Assembly (NCBI GenBank): GCA_965198995.1
Contig: CBDAQG010000002.1
Coordinates: 1,984,001 to 2,048,000, forward strand
Length of the DNA stretch: 64,000 bases
Origin: CAXMMR01 sp965198995
GTDB taxonomy: Bacteria > Pseudomonadota > Alphaproteobacteria > Acetobacterales > Acetobacteraceae
Reading direction: 5' to 3'
Shown here: in pieces, positions 45,799 to 54,908 of the stretch
Position numbering within the stretch: position 1 is the stretch's first letter
Layout: the number at the start of each line of letters is the position of its first letter
The notes under the pieces: generated by a model
The model's input: only the letters and a program-made list of their open reading frames with translations
Databases searched by the model: none
What the model was told of the DNA's origin: nothing
Made by a program: the position numbers and the translations under genes

Positions 45799-47399
45799 AA
45801 CGCCACCGCCTCGGCCACCCGTATCCCGTCCACGCCCGCCGACAGAATACCCCCTGCAAAGCCGCCGCCCTCGCCCGCCGGATACAGCCCCGGCGTGTTG
45901 GTGCTCGCCAGCCCCGCCCCGCGGCTGATCCGCACCGGCGACGAGGTGCGCGTCTCCACCCCGGTCAGCACCGCGTCCGCCATCGCAAACCCCGGGATCT
46001 GCCGCTCGAAGCGCGGGAGCGCCTGCCGGATCGCCACGGCCACGAACTCCGGCAGGCAGGTCGCCAGGTCCGAAGGCCGCACCCCCGGCTGATACGACGG
46101 CACGACGTCGCCCAGCGCCTCGCTCGCCCGCCCGGCGAGAAAGTCGCCCACACGCTGCGCCGGCGCCCGATAATCCCCACCGCCGGCGACAAACGCCGCC
46201 GCCTCCCAGCGCCGCTGCAGCGCATACCCCGCCAGCGCCGGGTCGACGCCCGTCGGGAAATCCGCCGGCTGCACGCCGACGACGATCCCCGCATTGGCAT
46301 TGCGCTCGGCGCGCGAGTACTGGCTCATCCCGTTGGTCGCCAGGTGCCCCGGCTCGCTCGCCGCCGCCACCACCTGCCCGCCCGGACACATGCAGAACGA
46401 GTAGACCGACCGCCCCGCCGCGGCGCCCTCACAGTGATGCACCAGCTTGTAGTCCGCCGCCCCCAGCCGCGCATGCCCGGCAAACCCGCCAAACCTCGCC
46501 CGGTCGATCAGCCCCTGCGGATGCTCGATCCTCACCCCGATGGAGAACGCCTTCGCCTCCATCGCCACCCCCTGCCCGTGCAAGGCCGTCACCGTGTCGC
46601 GCGCGCTGTGCCCCACCGCCAGCACCACCTGCCGGCACGCCACCACCTCGCCCGAGTGCAGCCGCACGCCCCTGACCGCCCGGCTCACCGGCTCCAGCTC
46701 CAGCCCGACCACCCGCGCCCCGAACCGGTACTCGCCGCCCAGCGCCTCGATCGTCGCCCGCATCCGCTCCACCATCGAGACCAGCCGGAAGGTGCCGATA
46801 TGCGGCTTGGCGAGCGTCAGGATCTCCTCCGGCGCCCCGGCAGCGACGAACTCGGTCAGCACCCGCCGCCCCAGCCGCAGCGGGTCGCGAATGCCGCTCC
46901 ACAGCTTGCCGTCCGAGAACGTCCCCGCCCCGCCCTCGCCAAACTGCACGTTGCTCTCCGGATCGAGCACCCCGCGCCGCCACAGCCCCCAGGTGTCGCG
47001 CGTGCGCACCCGCACCGGCTGCCCCCGCTCCAGGATAATCGGCCGAAACCCCATCCTCGCCAGCATCAGCCCGGCGAACAGCCCGCACGGCCCGGCCCCC
47101 ACCACCACCGGCCGCTCGGCAAACCCCTCCGGCGCCCGCGCCACGAACCGGTAGTCAAGCGCTGGCGCGACCGCGACCCCCGGCCCCACCAGCCGCTCGC
47201 CATCCTCCATTGCGACATCGAGCGTGTACACCAGGCAAACCGCCGACCGCTTGCGCGCGTCACACCCCCGCCGCGCGACCTCGACCCGCCCCAGCCGCCC
47301 GACCGCCACCCCCAACCGCCCCGCCGCCGCCTCGCGCAGCGCCGCCTCGTCATGGTCCAGCGGCAGCTTCAGCTCGGTCAGGCGCAGCATCGTGGTCAT
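45780..47399 (-). CDS. FAD-dependent oxidoreductase (COG2509-type dehydrogenase)
   Basis: This 539-residue flavoprotein has an N-terminal domain (LTELKLPLDHDEAALREAAA), then the Rossmann motif PVVVGAGPCGLFAGLMLAR. Family blocks QFGEGGAGTFSDGKLWSGIR, GVRIEHPQGLIDRARFG, SVYSFCMCPGGQVVAA and YPAGEGGGFAGGILSAGVDG are present. It is conserved in bacteria with no fixed substrate. I used ATG 47399 (MTTMLRLTELK); the second Met three codons on is equally possible. The last residues (ALLF) and the stop come from family A copy 6. Confidence 0.88.
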   Translation of the reverse strand: MTTMLRLTELKLPLDHDEAALREAAAGRLGVAVGRLGRVEVARRGCDARKRSAVCLVYTLDVAMEDGERLVGPGVAVAPALDYRFVARAPEGFAERPVVVGAGPCGLFAGLMLARMGFRPIILERGQPVRVRTRDTWGLWRRGVLDPESNVQFGEGGAGTFSDGKLWSGIRDPLRLGRRVLTEFVAAGAPEEILTLAKPHIGTFRLVSMVERMRATIEALGGEYRFGARVVGLELEPVSRAVRGVRLHSGEVVACRQVVLAVGHSARDTVTALHGQGVAMEAKAFSIGVRIEHPQGLIDRARFGGFAGHARLGAADYKLVHHCEGAAAGRSVYSFCMCPGGQVVAAASEPGHLATNGMSQYSRAERNANAGIVVGVQPADFPTGVDPALAGYALQRRWEAAAFVAGGGDYRAPAQRVGDFLAGRASEALGDVVPSYQPGVRPSDLATCLPEFVAVAIRQALPRFERQIPGFAMADAVLTGVETRTSSPVRISRGAGLASTNTPGLYPAGEGGGFAGGILSAGVDGIRVAEAVALEALLF

Positions 47400-47423
47400 C
47401 CGGCGCGATATAGGCTCGGCAAC

Positions 47424-47510
47424 AAGCAAGGGCGAGGCTTTGCCTCGCGCTCCACCAGGGGCGTCGCCCCTGGACCCGATTAAAGGCGGAGCCTTTAAAA
47501 TCCATCACGA
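47424..47510. repeat. Family B repeat with an extra third stem
   Basis: An additional hairpin GGGCGAGGCTTTGCCTCGC precedes the usual CCAGGGGCGTCGCCCCTGG and TTAAAGGCGGAGCCTTTAA stems, then AATCCAT. It looks like two family B units joined, the first reduced to one stem. Confidence 0.88.
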
Positions 47511-47540
47511 TCAGTGCCACCCAAGCCGATCGCCAAACGA

Positions 47541-47585
47541 AACAAAAGTTTTTTGGTCCTTTTTTTCAAAAAAGGACCGCTTCCT
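47541..47585. repeat. Family A repeat, copy 7 (right arm only)
   Basis: A single arm AAAAGTTTTTTGGTCC, T-run and AAAAAAGGACC with the CTTCC end lies just after the M32 peptidase stop. The left arm is missing; a family B element lies 30 bp away where it would have been. Confidence 0.85.
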
Positions 47586-49082
47586 TCACCCCAAATACCG
47601 CCCCCGCAAGTGCGCCTCGAAATCCGCCGGATCCAGCCCACGGCCGGTCGCCTCCACGAGCAGCGCATCAAAGCCCAGCCGGCTCCCCTGCCCATGCACA
47701 TGCGTGCGCAGCCAGCCCAGCAGCGGCGCCAGCTCGCCCTGCCCCAGGCTGTCCTCCAGCCCCGGCTCGGCCGCCCGCGCCGACGCCATCAACTGCGCCG
47801 CCGCCATCGCGCCCAGCGAGTAGCACGGGAAATACCCGAACAGCCCGTCATACCAATGGATGTCCTGCAGGCACCCGCGCGCGTCGTCCGGCGGCACGAT
47901 CCCGAGCAGCGCCTGCAGGCCCTCGGCCCAGGCCCCGGGCAGGTCAGCGACCGCGAGCGTGCCGCCGATCAGCGCCTGCTCGAGCCGAAAGCGCAAAATG
48001 ACATGCGCCGGGTAGGTCATCTCGTCCGCGTCCACCCGGATGAAACCGCGCTCCACCCGCCGCCACAGCCGCGCCAGGTTGGCACGCTCGAACGCCGCCG
48101 CATGGTCCGCCTCGCCGCCGAACGCGGCCCGCAGCCGCCCGCCGAGCCAGCCCAGATACGCGTCCGACCGGCAGGCCTGCATCTCGACGATCAGCGACTG
48201 GCTCTCATGCACCGCCATGCCGGCGGCCTCGCCCACCGGCTGGCGCGCAAAGGCCGCCGGCAGCCCGCGCTCATACAGCGCGTGCCCGGTCTCATGCAGC
48301 ACGCCCATCACCGCCTGGGCGCAATCCGCCTCGTTGTAGCGCGTGGTGATGCGCACGTCGTTGGGCGTGCCGCCGCAGAACGGGTGGGTGGAGCGGTCGA
48401 GCCGCGCCGCCGCGAAGTCGAGCCCGGCCCGGCTGGCGAGCTCGCGGCACAGCGCCTCCTGCGCCGCCGTCGGGAACGACCCGGCCAGCGGCAGCGGCGC
48501 CGGCTGCGCCGCCTGGCGCGCCTCGGCAAGCGGCAGCGCGGTCGCCAGAAACGCCTCGTAGCGGTCGAACACGGCGGTGACCGTCGCGGTGCGCAGGCCA
48601 CGCTGGTAGCCGTCCATCAGCGCCTCGTACGGCGACAGCCCCAGGCGCTCGCCCAGCGCCGCCGCCACCTCGCGCTGCAGCGCCACCACCTCGGCCAGCA
48701 GCGGCGCCACGCTGGCAAAATCGGAGTCGCGCCGCGCCAGCCGCCACACCGTCTCGCAGCGCCCGTTCGCCCGGCTTTGCGCCTCGACCAACTCGCCCGG
48801 CAGCGCGGTGGCGCGCGTATGGGCATGCCGCATCAAGGCGAGGTTCGCCGCCTGCCACGCCTCCGCCGGCGGCTCGGCCTCGGCGGCGTCCAGCGCGTCC
48901 GCGGTCTGCGGCGCGATCAGCATCTCGTGCGACAGCCCAGCCAGCACCGCCATCTGGTCGCCGCGCGAGGCGGCCCCACCCGGCGGCATCATCGCCGCGG
49001 CGTCCCAACCGAGCATCGCGCTCGCCTCGTTGACGGTGGCCAGGCGGGCAAAGCGGGCAAGCAGGCGATCGTAGTGGCTCAT
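47586..49082 (-). CDS. M32 family carboxypeptidase (Taq-type)
   Basis: This zinc metallocarboxypeptidase of 498 residues has the HExxH motif in GVLHETGHALYERG. The third ligand lies downstream in AGMAVHESQSLIVE, with DEMTYPAHVILRF and HWYDGLFGYFPCYSLGAM also typical of the family. It removes C-terminal amino acids with broad specificity in the cytoplasm. MSHYDRLLARFARL at 49082 is the start; the extension beyond (MVLFFKKEPLP) is a family A repeat read-through artefact. Confidence 0.94.
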   Translation of the reverse strand: MSHYDRLLARFARLATVNEASAMLGWDAAAMMPPGGAASRGDQMAVLAGLSHEMLIAPQTADALDAAEAEPPAEAWQAANLALMRHAHTRATALPGELVEAQSRANGRCETVWRLARRDSDFASVAPLLAEVVALQREVAAALGERLGLSPYEALMDGYQRGLRTATVTAVFDRYEAFLATALPLAEARQAAQPAPLPLAGSFPTAAQEALCRELASRAGLDFAAARLDRSTHPFCGGTPNDVRITTRYNEADCAQAVMGVLHETGHALYERGLPAAFARQPVGEAAGMAVHESQSLIVEMQACRSDAYLGWLGGRLRAAFGGEADHAAAFERANLARLWRRVERGFIRVDADEMTYPAHVILRFRLEQALIGGTLAVADLPGAWAEGLQALLGIVPPDDARGCLQDIHWYDGLFGYFPCYSLGAMAAAQLMASARAAEPGLEDSLGQGELAPLLGWLRTHVHGQGSRLGFDALLVEATGRGLDPADFEAHLRGRYLG

Positions 49083-49112
49083 TCCCCCAGGGTCGCTCAG
49101 GAAGGCGCAGCA

Positions 49113-49228
49113 AGGAAGGGGTTCTTTTTTGAAAAAAAGAACCAAAAAACTTTGCTCCGTCAGCCCCGCCCCGCGACAGCGCAGGCAAAAGTTTTTTGCT
49201 GCTTTTTTTCAAAAAAGAAGCTCTTCCT
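49113..49228. repeat. Family A palindromic repeat, copy 8 (between divergent genes)
   Basis: A full two-armed element (ends CAAGGAAGG...CTTCCTC, spacer about 40 bp) lies between two divergent start codons. A terminator role at 3' ends cannot explain this copy, since it occupies the promoter region of both genes. Confidence 0.92.
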
Positions 49229-49263
49229 CCCGTCGTTGCTCATCATCCAATCGAGGCAAGCCG

Positions 49264-50676
49264 ATGCGACACGACCACGGCCACTCCTCCGGCAGCCGCG
49301 CCGCCGGCGCCACCTCCCGCAACCCGGCCACCGGCGCCGAGCTCGCGCACTACCCGTTCGACGACGCGGCCGCGGTCGAGCAGCGCCTGGCCGCCGCCGA
49401 GCGCGGCTACCGGCACTGGCGCGACACCCCGGTCGCCCAGCGCGCCGCCGCCCTCGCCCGCCTGGCCGACGAGATCCGCGCCGACGCCGAGCACCTCGCC
49501 GGGCTGATGACGGCCGAGATGGGCAAGACGCTGGCCGAGGCGCGCGGCGAGGTCGAGAAATGCGCCAGCACCGCCGCCTGGTTCGCCGGGAACGGCGCCC
49601 CGATGCTGGCCGACGAGCCGGTCACGGCCGGCGATGACGACGTCCACGTCGCCTACCGGCCGATCGGCACCGTGCTCGGCATCATGCCCTGGAACTTCCC
49701 CTACTGGCAGGCCATCCGCGCCGCCGTGCCGATCACCCTCGGCGGCAACGCCTTCCTGCTCAAGCACGCGCCCAACGTCATGGGCTGCGCCTACGCACTC
49801 GAGGCCATCTGGCGCCGCGCCGGCTTCCCCGAGGGCGTGTTCGGCGTCGTCAACGTCGACAACCAGCCGGTCGAGGCGATCATCGCCGACCGCCGCATCG
49901 CCGCCGTCACCCTCACCGGCAGCCCCCGCGCCGGCAGCGCCGTCGCCGCCCTCGCCGGCCGGGCGCTCAAGAAGAGCGTGCTCGAACTCGGCGGCTCGGA
50001 CCCGTTCATCGTGCTGGCCGACGCCGACCTCGACCGCGCCGTGGCCTCCGCGATCACCGGCCGCTTCGCCAATTGCGGCCAGGTCTGCCTCGCCGCCAAG
50101 CGCTTCATCCTCGAGCGCCCGATCGCCAAGGCCTTCACCACCCGCTTCGTCGAGGCCGCCCGCGCCCTCACGGTCGGCGACCCCACCGACCCGGCAACCA
50201 AGCTCGGCCCGATCGCCCGCGACGACCTCCGCGCCACCCTGCACGACCAGGTGCAGCGCTCCATCCAAAACGGCGCCGAGCTGCTCCTCGGCGGCCAGCC
50301 GCTCGACGGCCCCGGCTGGTTCTACGCCCCCACCGTCCTCGCCGGCGTCAAGCCCGGCCAGGCCGCCTATGACGAGGAAACGTTCGGCCCCGTCGCCGCG
50401 CTGATGGTCGCCGACGACGCCGAGGACGCACTGCGCATCGCCAACGCCACCGAGTTCGGCCTCAGCGCCAACCTCTGGACCGCCAACCTCGACCGGGCGC
50501 GCCAGATGGCCGGCCAACTGGAGTCAGGCGGCGTCTTCATCAACGGCTTCACCGCCTCGAACCCACGCACCCCGATCGGCGGCGTGAAACGCAGCGGCTA
50601 CGGGCGCGAGCTGTCACATTTCGGGGTGCATGAATTCGTCAATGCTCAGGTGGTGTGGAGTAAGGCAGGGACGTAA
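49264..50676 (+). CDS. NAD(P)-dependent aldehyde dehydrogenase, succinate-semialdehyde type
   Basis: This 470-residue ALDH-superfamily enzyme has the cofactor motif GTVLGIMPWNFPYWQAIR and TLTGSPRAGSAVA. The general base Glu is in VLELGGSDPF and the catalytic Cys in RFANCGQVCLAAKRF. The C-terminal block GGVKRSGYGRELSHFGVHEF is typical of succinate-semialdehyde dehydrogenases (GabD/YneI-like). The YneI-like short form is suggested by length; substrate is not proven. ATG 49264 begins MRHDHGHSS; no strong SD is visible. Confidence 0.9.
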   Translation: MRHDHGHSSGSRAAGATSRNPATGAELAHYPFDDAAAVEQRLAAAERGYRHWRDTPVAQRAAALARLADEIRADAEHLAGLMTAEMGKTLAEARGEVEKCASTAAWFAGNGAPMLADEPVTAGDDDVHVAYRPIGTVLGIMPWNFPYWQAIRAAVPITLGGNAFLLKHAPNVMGCAYALEAIWRRAGFPEGVFGVVNVDNQPVEAIIADRRIAAVTLTGSPRAGSAVAALAGRALKKSVLELGGSDPFIVLADADLDRAVASAITGRFANCGQVCLAAKRFILERPIAKAFTTRFVEAARALTVGDPTDPATKLGPIARDDLRATLHDQVQRSIQNGAELLLGGQPLDGPGWFYAPTVLAGVKPGQAAYDEETFGPVAALMVADDAEDALRIANATEFGLSANLWTANLDRARQMAGQLESGGVFINGFTASNPRTPIGGVKRSGYGRELSHFGVHEFVNAQVVWSKAGT

Positions 50677-50735
50677 GGCCAGGGCTCTGCCCTGGACCCG
50701 CTGGGGCCCGCGGCCCCAGACCCCAATGAGTAAGA
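50675..50735. repeat. Family B-like repeat, variant with GC-rich second stem
   Basis: Stem 1 is CCAGGGCTCTGCCCTGG, then ACCCGC. The second stem is TGGGGCCCGCGGCCCCA instead of the TTAAAGGC type, then GACCCCA. It begins at the TAA of the aldehyde dehydrogenase. The same variant recurs at 60571. Confidence 0.85.
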
Positions 50736-50811
50736 GCCATCAGTGCTCTTCCTTGCTTGGCGAAGCCAATCGATTCACCGGCCCACCCTCGCCGTGGAAA
50801 CATGAGTCAGT

Positions 50812-50872
50812 AAATTGATTTTAAAGGCTTCGCCTTTAATCGGGTCCAGGGCAGACAGCCCTGGCCTTCCTT
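50812..50872. repeat. Family B repeat, inverted relative to its neighbour
   Basis: On the minus strand it reads CCAGGGCTGTCTGCCCTGG, GACCCG and TTAAAGGCGAAGCCTTTAA. With the 50675 variant it makes an inverted pair between two convergent genes; its outer edge overlaps the GFA stop codon. Confidence 0.85.
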
Positions 50873-51389
50873 ACGTCCCAAGCAATGACGCGATCACACC
50901 CCGGCCTTGCTGCGCCCCCTCGGGCCGAATGCCGCCGGCCGCGAACGCCTGCTCAATCGGCGCCGGGTCGGAGAACTCGGTTTCGAAGCTGAACTGCACC
51001 GGCATCAGCGCCCAGGGCAGCGCGCTGCGGGTGTAGATCTGCGCCACCGGCCGGAACCAGCCGTGCTCATGCAGCGTGCTCGGGCGGATGATGGTGAACT
51101 TGGCGGCGCTGTCGGCTTCGGTATGGGTCCAGCCGGCGCAGGTCGGGCAGGTGTATTGGCGGCTGTCCTTGCCGCTCTCGCCCTGCTTGGCCCAGCACCG
51201 CGGCGTGCCCTGTGTCACCGCGAAGCCGGCGCGGTCCACCACCAGCGCCATCGAGAACGCGCTCGACGTCAGTTGCTGGCAGTCCGTGCAATGGCAGGCA
51301 AAGCTGAAGCGTGGCGGCGACGTCACCCGATAGTGGATCTCGCCGCAGCGGCAGCCGCCCTCGAGCGGGGTTGGAAACGGCTTTGCCAT
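50871..51389 (-). CDS. GFA-domain protein (glutathione-dependent formaldehyde-activating fold)
   Basis: This 172-residue zinc-binding protein of the GFA/CENP-V-like family has Cys ligands in EGGCRCGEIHYRV, FACHCTDCQQLTSSAF and YTCPTCAGW, the expected two-zinc set. Members were named for S-hydroxymethylglutathione synthase activity, but most have no proven reaction. It runs in the same direction as the upstream amidase gene, from which it is separated by 54 bp. Confidence 0.9.
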   Translation of the reverse strand: MAKPFPTPLEGGCRCGEIHYRVTSPPRFSFACHCTDCQQLTSSAFSMALVVDRAGFAVTQGTPRCWAKQGESGKDSRQYTCPTCAGWTHTEADSAAKFTIIRPSTLHEHGWFRPVAQIYTRSALPWALMPVQFSFETEFSDPAPIEQAFAAGGIRPEGAQQGRGVIASLLGT

Positions 51390-51443
51390 GGCGGGGCTCC
51401 GGTGACGTCGAGCCGCAGTGGGTCGATCAGCCGCCAGGCCGGG

Positions 51444-53063
51444 TCAAGGGGCGGCGGCCGGCGCTAACAGGCTTGTGTCCGCCGGCGCGACGCTGGCCCG
51501 GTAGCTCGGCCCCGGCAGCGGGCCGCGCCGCTGCTCGTAGGCGTAACCCAGCCGCAGCAGCATCAGCTCCGACCACGCCGGCCCGATGAACGACAGCCCG
51601 ACCGGCATGCCGTCGATTTGCGCGGCCGGCACCGTCAAATGCGGGTAGCCGGCAACGGCGGGCAGGCTCGAGGCGCCGCCGACGTCGTGGTCGAAGGTCA
51701 GCAGGTCCACGGTCCAGGCCGGGCCGCCGCTCGGCGCCACCAGCGCGGCGACGTGGTTGTCGGCCAGCAACTTGTCGATCCCCTGTTCGCGCGACAGCCG
51801 ATGCCCGGTGGCGAGTGCCGCCTGATAGCCGGGATCGGCCAGCCCATGCGTCTTGTCGGCACGGACGAACAGCTCCTGGCCGAACAGGGCGAGCTCGCGC
51901 GCCGCATGGGCGCTGTTGAAGGCGATCAGGTCGGCCAGCGTGCGGCTGCCGACCGCCGCCGGCGCGCCGGCGAGATACTGCTCGACGCCGACCTTGAACT
52001 CGGTGAGCAGCACCGTCTGCTCGGCGTCGCCCATCGCGTCCGCGCCAGCCGGCGCCTGGGTGATCTCGACCAGCGTCGCGCCGCCCGCGCGCAGCACCGC
52101 GAGCGCCTCCTCAAACGCCGCGTCGCTCGCCGGCGACGTGCCGGCGAGGAAGCGCAGCACCCCGATCCGGGTGCCGGCGAGCGCCCCCTCGGCGCCGGCC
52201 AGGCCCGCCAGGTAGTCCGTCTTGTGCGTGTCGGCCGCAGCGCTCGCCGGGTCCGAGGGCTCGCTGCCGGCGATCACGCCCAGCATCAGCGCGGCGTCGC
52301 GCACGGTGTGGGTCATCGGGCCGGCGGTGTCCTGGCTCGCCGAGATCGGCACGATGCCCGTGCGCGGCACCAGCCCGACCGTGGGCTTGAGCCCGACCAG
52401 GCCGGCGAGCGAGGCCGGGCAGGTGATCGAGCCGTCGGTCTCGGTGCCGATCGCCGCCGGCGCCAGCGAGGCGGCGACCGCGCTGCCGCTGCCCGAGGAC
52501 GAGCCGCAGGGCGAGCGGTCGAGCGCATAGGGGTTGCGGGTCAGCCCGCCGACGCCGCTCCAGCCGGAGATCGACGGCCCGCCGCGGAAGTTCGCCCATT
52601 CGGACAGGTTGGTCTTGCCCAGGATCACCGCGCCGGCAGCGCGCAGCCGGGCGACCAGCGGCGCGTCGCGCCCGCGTATGTTGGCCGCCAGCGCCAGCGA
52701 GCCGGCGGTGGTCGGCATGCCGGCGACGTCGATATTGTCCTTGACCAGCACCGGCACCCCCTCGAGCGGCCGCCGCTCGCCACCGGCGCGCCGGGCGTCC
52801 GAGGCCGCCGCCGCGTCCGCCGCCGCCGCGTCCATCGCCAGCACCGCCTGCAGCCGCGGCCCTGCCGCATCCACCGCCGCGATGCGCGCCGTGTAGGCGG
52901 CCACCAGTCCTGCCGCCGTCACCTGCCCCGCCGCCAGCGCCGCCAGGCTCGCCTCAAGCCCCCGCCCCTCGACCACCGCGCCGGCCATCTCCGCCGCCCT
53001 CCCCTCGACCATGCCCAGCCACACGAACAGCACGGCGCACCCGGCAAGCGACTTGGTTCTCAT
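51444..53063 (-). CDS. Secreted amidase-signature enzyme
   Basis: This 539-residue hydrolase of the amidase signature family has a signal peptide (SLAGCAVLFVWLGMVEGRAA). The catalytic triad is Lys in PVLVKDNIDVAGMPTTAGS, Ser in SPCGSSSGSGSAVAAS and the nucleophilic Ser in GTETDGSITCPASLAGL. It hydrolyses a C-N amide bond in the periplasm; the substrate is unknown. AS enzymes with leader peptides are a minority of the family. Confidence 0.92.
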   Translation of the reverse strand: MRTKSLAGCAVLFVWLGMVEGRAAEMAGAVVEGRGLEASLAALAAGQVTAAGLVAAYTARIAAVDAAGPRLQAVLAMDAAAADAAAASDARRAGGERRPLEGVPVLVKDNIDVAGMPTTAGSLALAANIRGRDAPLVARLRAAGAVILGKTNLSEWANFRGGPSISGWSGVGGLTRNPYALDRSPCGSSSGSGSAVAASLAPAAIGTETDGSITCPASLAGLVGLKPTVGLVPRTGIVPISASQDTAGPMTHTVRDAALMLGVIAGSEPSDPASAAADTHKTDYLAGLAGAEGALAGTRIGVLRFLAGTSPASDAAFEEALAVLRAGGATLVEITQAPAGADAMGDAEQTVLLTEFKVGVEQYLAGAPAAVGSRTLADLIAFNSAHAARELALFGQELFVRADKTHGLADPGYQAALATGHRLSREQGIDKLLADNHVAALVAPSGGPAWTVDLLTFDHDVGGASSLPAVAGYPHLTVPAAQIDGMPVGLSFIGPAWSELMLLRLGYAYEQRRGPLPGPSYRASVAPADTSLLAPAAAP

Positions 53064-53166
53064 CCGACAACGCTAGCCGCGAACAGCCAGACCGCAAAAT
53101 CGCGCTTAACCTTTGGTTAACCGGCCACGGGCAACATGCGGGCCGGCGCAATAATCTGCGCCGGCT

Positions 53167-54246
53167 ATGCAGGAGGCATGCTTGTTTGTGAGCCGGTTCA
53201 GTCCTCAGACGCTCATTCGCGAGAGCACGTTGCGCCTTGCCGGCGGCGCCATCTCGCCCACCCGTCCGGCGCGGCGGCGCACATACCTGCTGATGTATGG
53301 CGTTCTGTTGTTCTTCAGCGGCATCGCCGCCTACCTTGCCGGCGTCACCATGGCCCTGCCGCGCCACCTGCTCGGCAGCAGCGCCAGGCTGCTCGCGTTC
53401 AACGAGATGCTGGTCTGGTATAGCGGCGTGCCCGTCATGCTCGGCCTCTGCCTGGCGCTGATCGACATCTTTGTCCTGCTTGGTCATAAACGCTCCCGAC
53501 GACCCGAGGTGCGACATGCGCCGCTCGCCGATGTGCGCCTGACCGTCGCGCTCACGGCCTACAACGACGAAGCCAGCATTGCTGACGTGGTCTCGGACTT
53601 TCGGGCGCATGCCTTGGTCAAGGAGGTGATCGTCGTCAGCAACAACAGCACTGACCGGACGATGCAGCGGGCGCAGGCCGCCGGCGCAACCGTGCTCAAC
53701 GAGCCGCAGCAAGGCTACGGGCGCTGCGTCTTCCGCTGCCTGGAGGAGGCCCTGATGCGCGAGGGCGAGCTTATCATCCTCTGCGAGGGAGACAGCACGT
53801 TTCGCGCCTACGACATCGACAAGTTCGTGGCCTACGCACCGCATGCCGACATCGTTCTCGGCACCCGAACCGTGGAGCGTCTACGCGCTCGCAAGACCCA
53901 GCTCAGCACCTTCATGTACTATGGCAATTTGTTCGTCGGCAAGCTGCTTGAGGCCAAGCATCTCGGCCGGGCAACGATCACCGACGTCGGCACCACTTAC
54001 AAGCTGTGCCGCCGTGACGCGCTCGCCGCCTTGCTGCCGCACCTGAACCCTGCGGTCAACCTCGAGTTCAACGCCCACTTCGTCGACGTTGCGCTCTCGC
54101 ACGGCACCGAAATTGTGGAGTGCCCGATCACCTTTCATCCGCGCATCGGCGTCAGCAAGGGCGGCAATCTCAACAACAGGCGCGCCCTGAGCGTCGGCCT
54201 GCGCATGCTGCTGGGCATCGCCTGGGGCTGGAAGGCGGCATCGTGA
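53167..54246 (+). CDS. Family 2 glycosyltransferase, membrane-anchored
   Basis: This 359-residue protein has two N-terminal helices (TYLLMYGVLLFFSGIAAYLA; MLGLCLALIDIFVLLG), then a GT-A domain: VALTAYNDEASIADVVSDFR, VVSNNSTDRTMQRAQAAG, ILCEGDSTFRAYDIDKFV (DxD-type EGDS) and DVGTTYKLCRRDALAAL. It is similar in shape to polyprenyl-phosphate sugar transferases. The ATG at 53167 is used, but AGGAGG at 53171-53176 points to a TTG at 53182 or GTG at 53188 as the true start. It overlaps the next gene, so an operon is likely. Confidence 0.85.
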   Translation: MQEACLFVSRFSPQTLIRESTLRLAGGAISPTRPARRRTYLLMYGVLLFFSGIAAYLAGVTMALPRHLLGSSARLLAFNEMLVWYSGVPVMLGLCLALIDIFVLLGHKRSRRPEVRHAPLADVRLTVALTAYNDEASIADVVSDFRAHALVKEVIVVSNNSTDRTMQRAQAAGATVLNEPQQGYGRCVFRCLEEALMREGELIILCEGDSTFRAYDIDKFVAYAPHADIVLGTRTVERLRARKTQLSTFMYYGNLFVGKLLEAKHLGRATITDVGTTYKLCRRDALAALLPHLNPAVNLEFNAHFVDVALSHGTEIVECPITFHPRIGVSKGGNLNNRRALSVGLRMLLGIAWGWKAAS

Positions 54247-54908
54247 TGGGCGTCGACACCGTCTGCCCGGCCGGCCTTGACTATCACGGCTCCCGACTGC
54301 CCGATGACCCTCGGCGAGCCGTGCTCTGGCAAAGCCTCTGGCGATACTACTTCCGCTCCAGGATCCGGCCGACCGACTGCGTGCTCGACCTCGGCTCAGG
54401 CTATGGCAACTTCATCAACGTCGTCACGGCCGCCAGGCGGATCGCCGTCGATGCGTGGCCGGGCTTTCCGGCCTACCTTGAGCCGCACATCGAATACGCG
54501 GTCGGTCCCGTGACCGACCTCGCCTTCATTGCTGACGGCGTGGTCGACTTTGCCTTCGCCAGCAACCTGTTCGAACACCTGACGAAGGCCGAATTTTCCT
54601 CGGTGCTGGTCAGCCTGCGCCACAAGCTCTCGGCGGACGGCACGCTCACGATTGTTCAGCCGAACTACCGCTACGCGTATCGCGAGTATTTCGACGACTT
54701 CGATCACAAGAGCGTCTTCTCGCATGTCAGCCTCTGTGACTTCCTCGCGGCCAATGGCTACGAGGTGATTGACATGCTGCCGCGCTTCATGCCGCTGTCC
54801 ATCAAGGGTCGGCTGCCAGTCGCGCCATGGCTTATCGGCGCCTGGCTCGCATCACCGGTCCGGCCTTTTGGCAAGCAGATGCTCGTTCAAGCCAGGCCCA
54901 AACGATGA
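54246..54908 (+). CDS. Class I SAM-dependent methyltransferase
   Basis: This 220-residue Rossmann methyltransferase has motif I VLDLGSGYGNFINVVTAA, an acidic end of strand 2 (IAVDAWPGF), and FAFASNLFEHLTKAEFSSVL and GTLTIVQPNYRYAYREYFDD (typical of sugar or glycolipid methylases). The start ATG overlaps the GT2 stop by one base (TGATG), and its stop overlaps the next start (ATGA). The acceptor is probably the glycan built by the neighbours (inference). Confidence 0.88.
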   Translation: MGVDTVCPAGLDYHGSRLPDDPRRAVLWQSLWRYYFRSRIRPTDCVLDLGSGYGNFINVVTAARRIAVDAWPGFPAYLEPHIEYAVGPVTDLAFIADGVVDFAFASNLFEHLTKAEFSSVLVSLRHKLSADGTLTIVQPNYRYAYREYFDDFDHKSVFSHVSLCDFLAANGYEVIDMLPRFMPLSIKGRLPVAPWLIGAWLASPVRPFGKQMLVQARPKR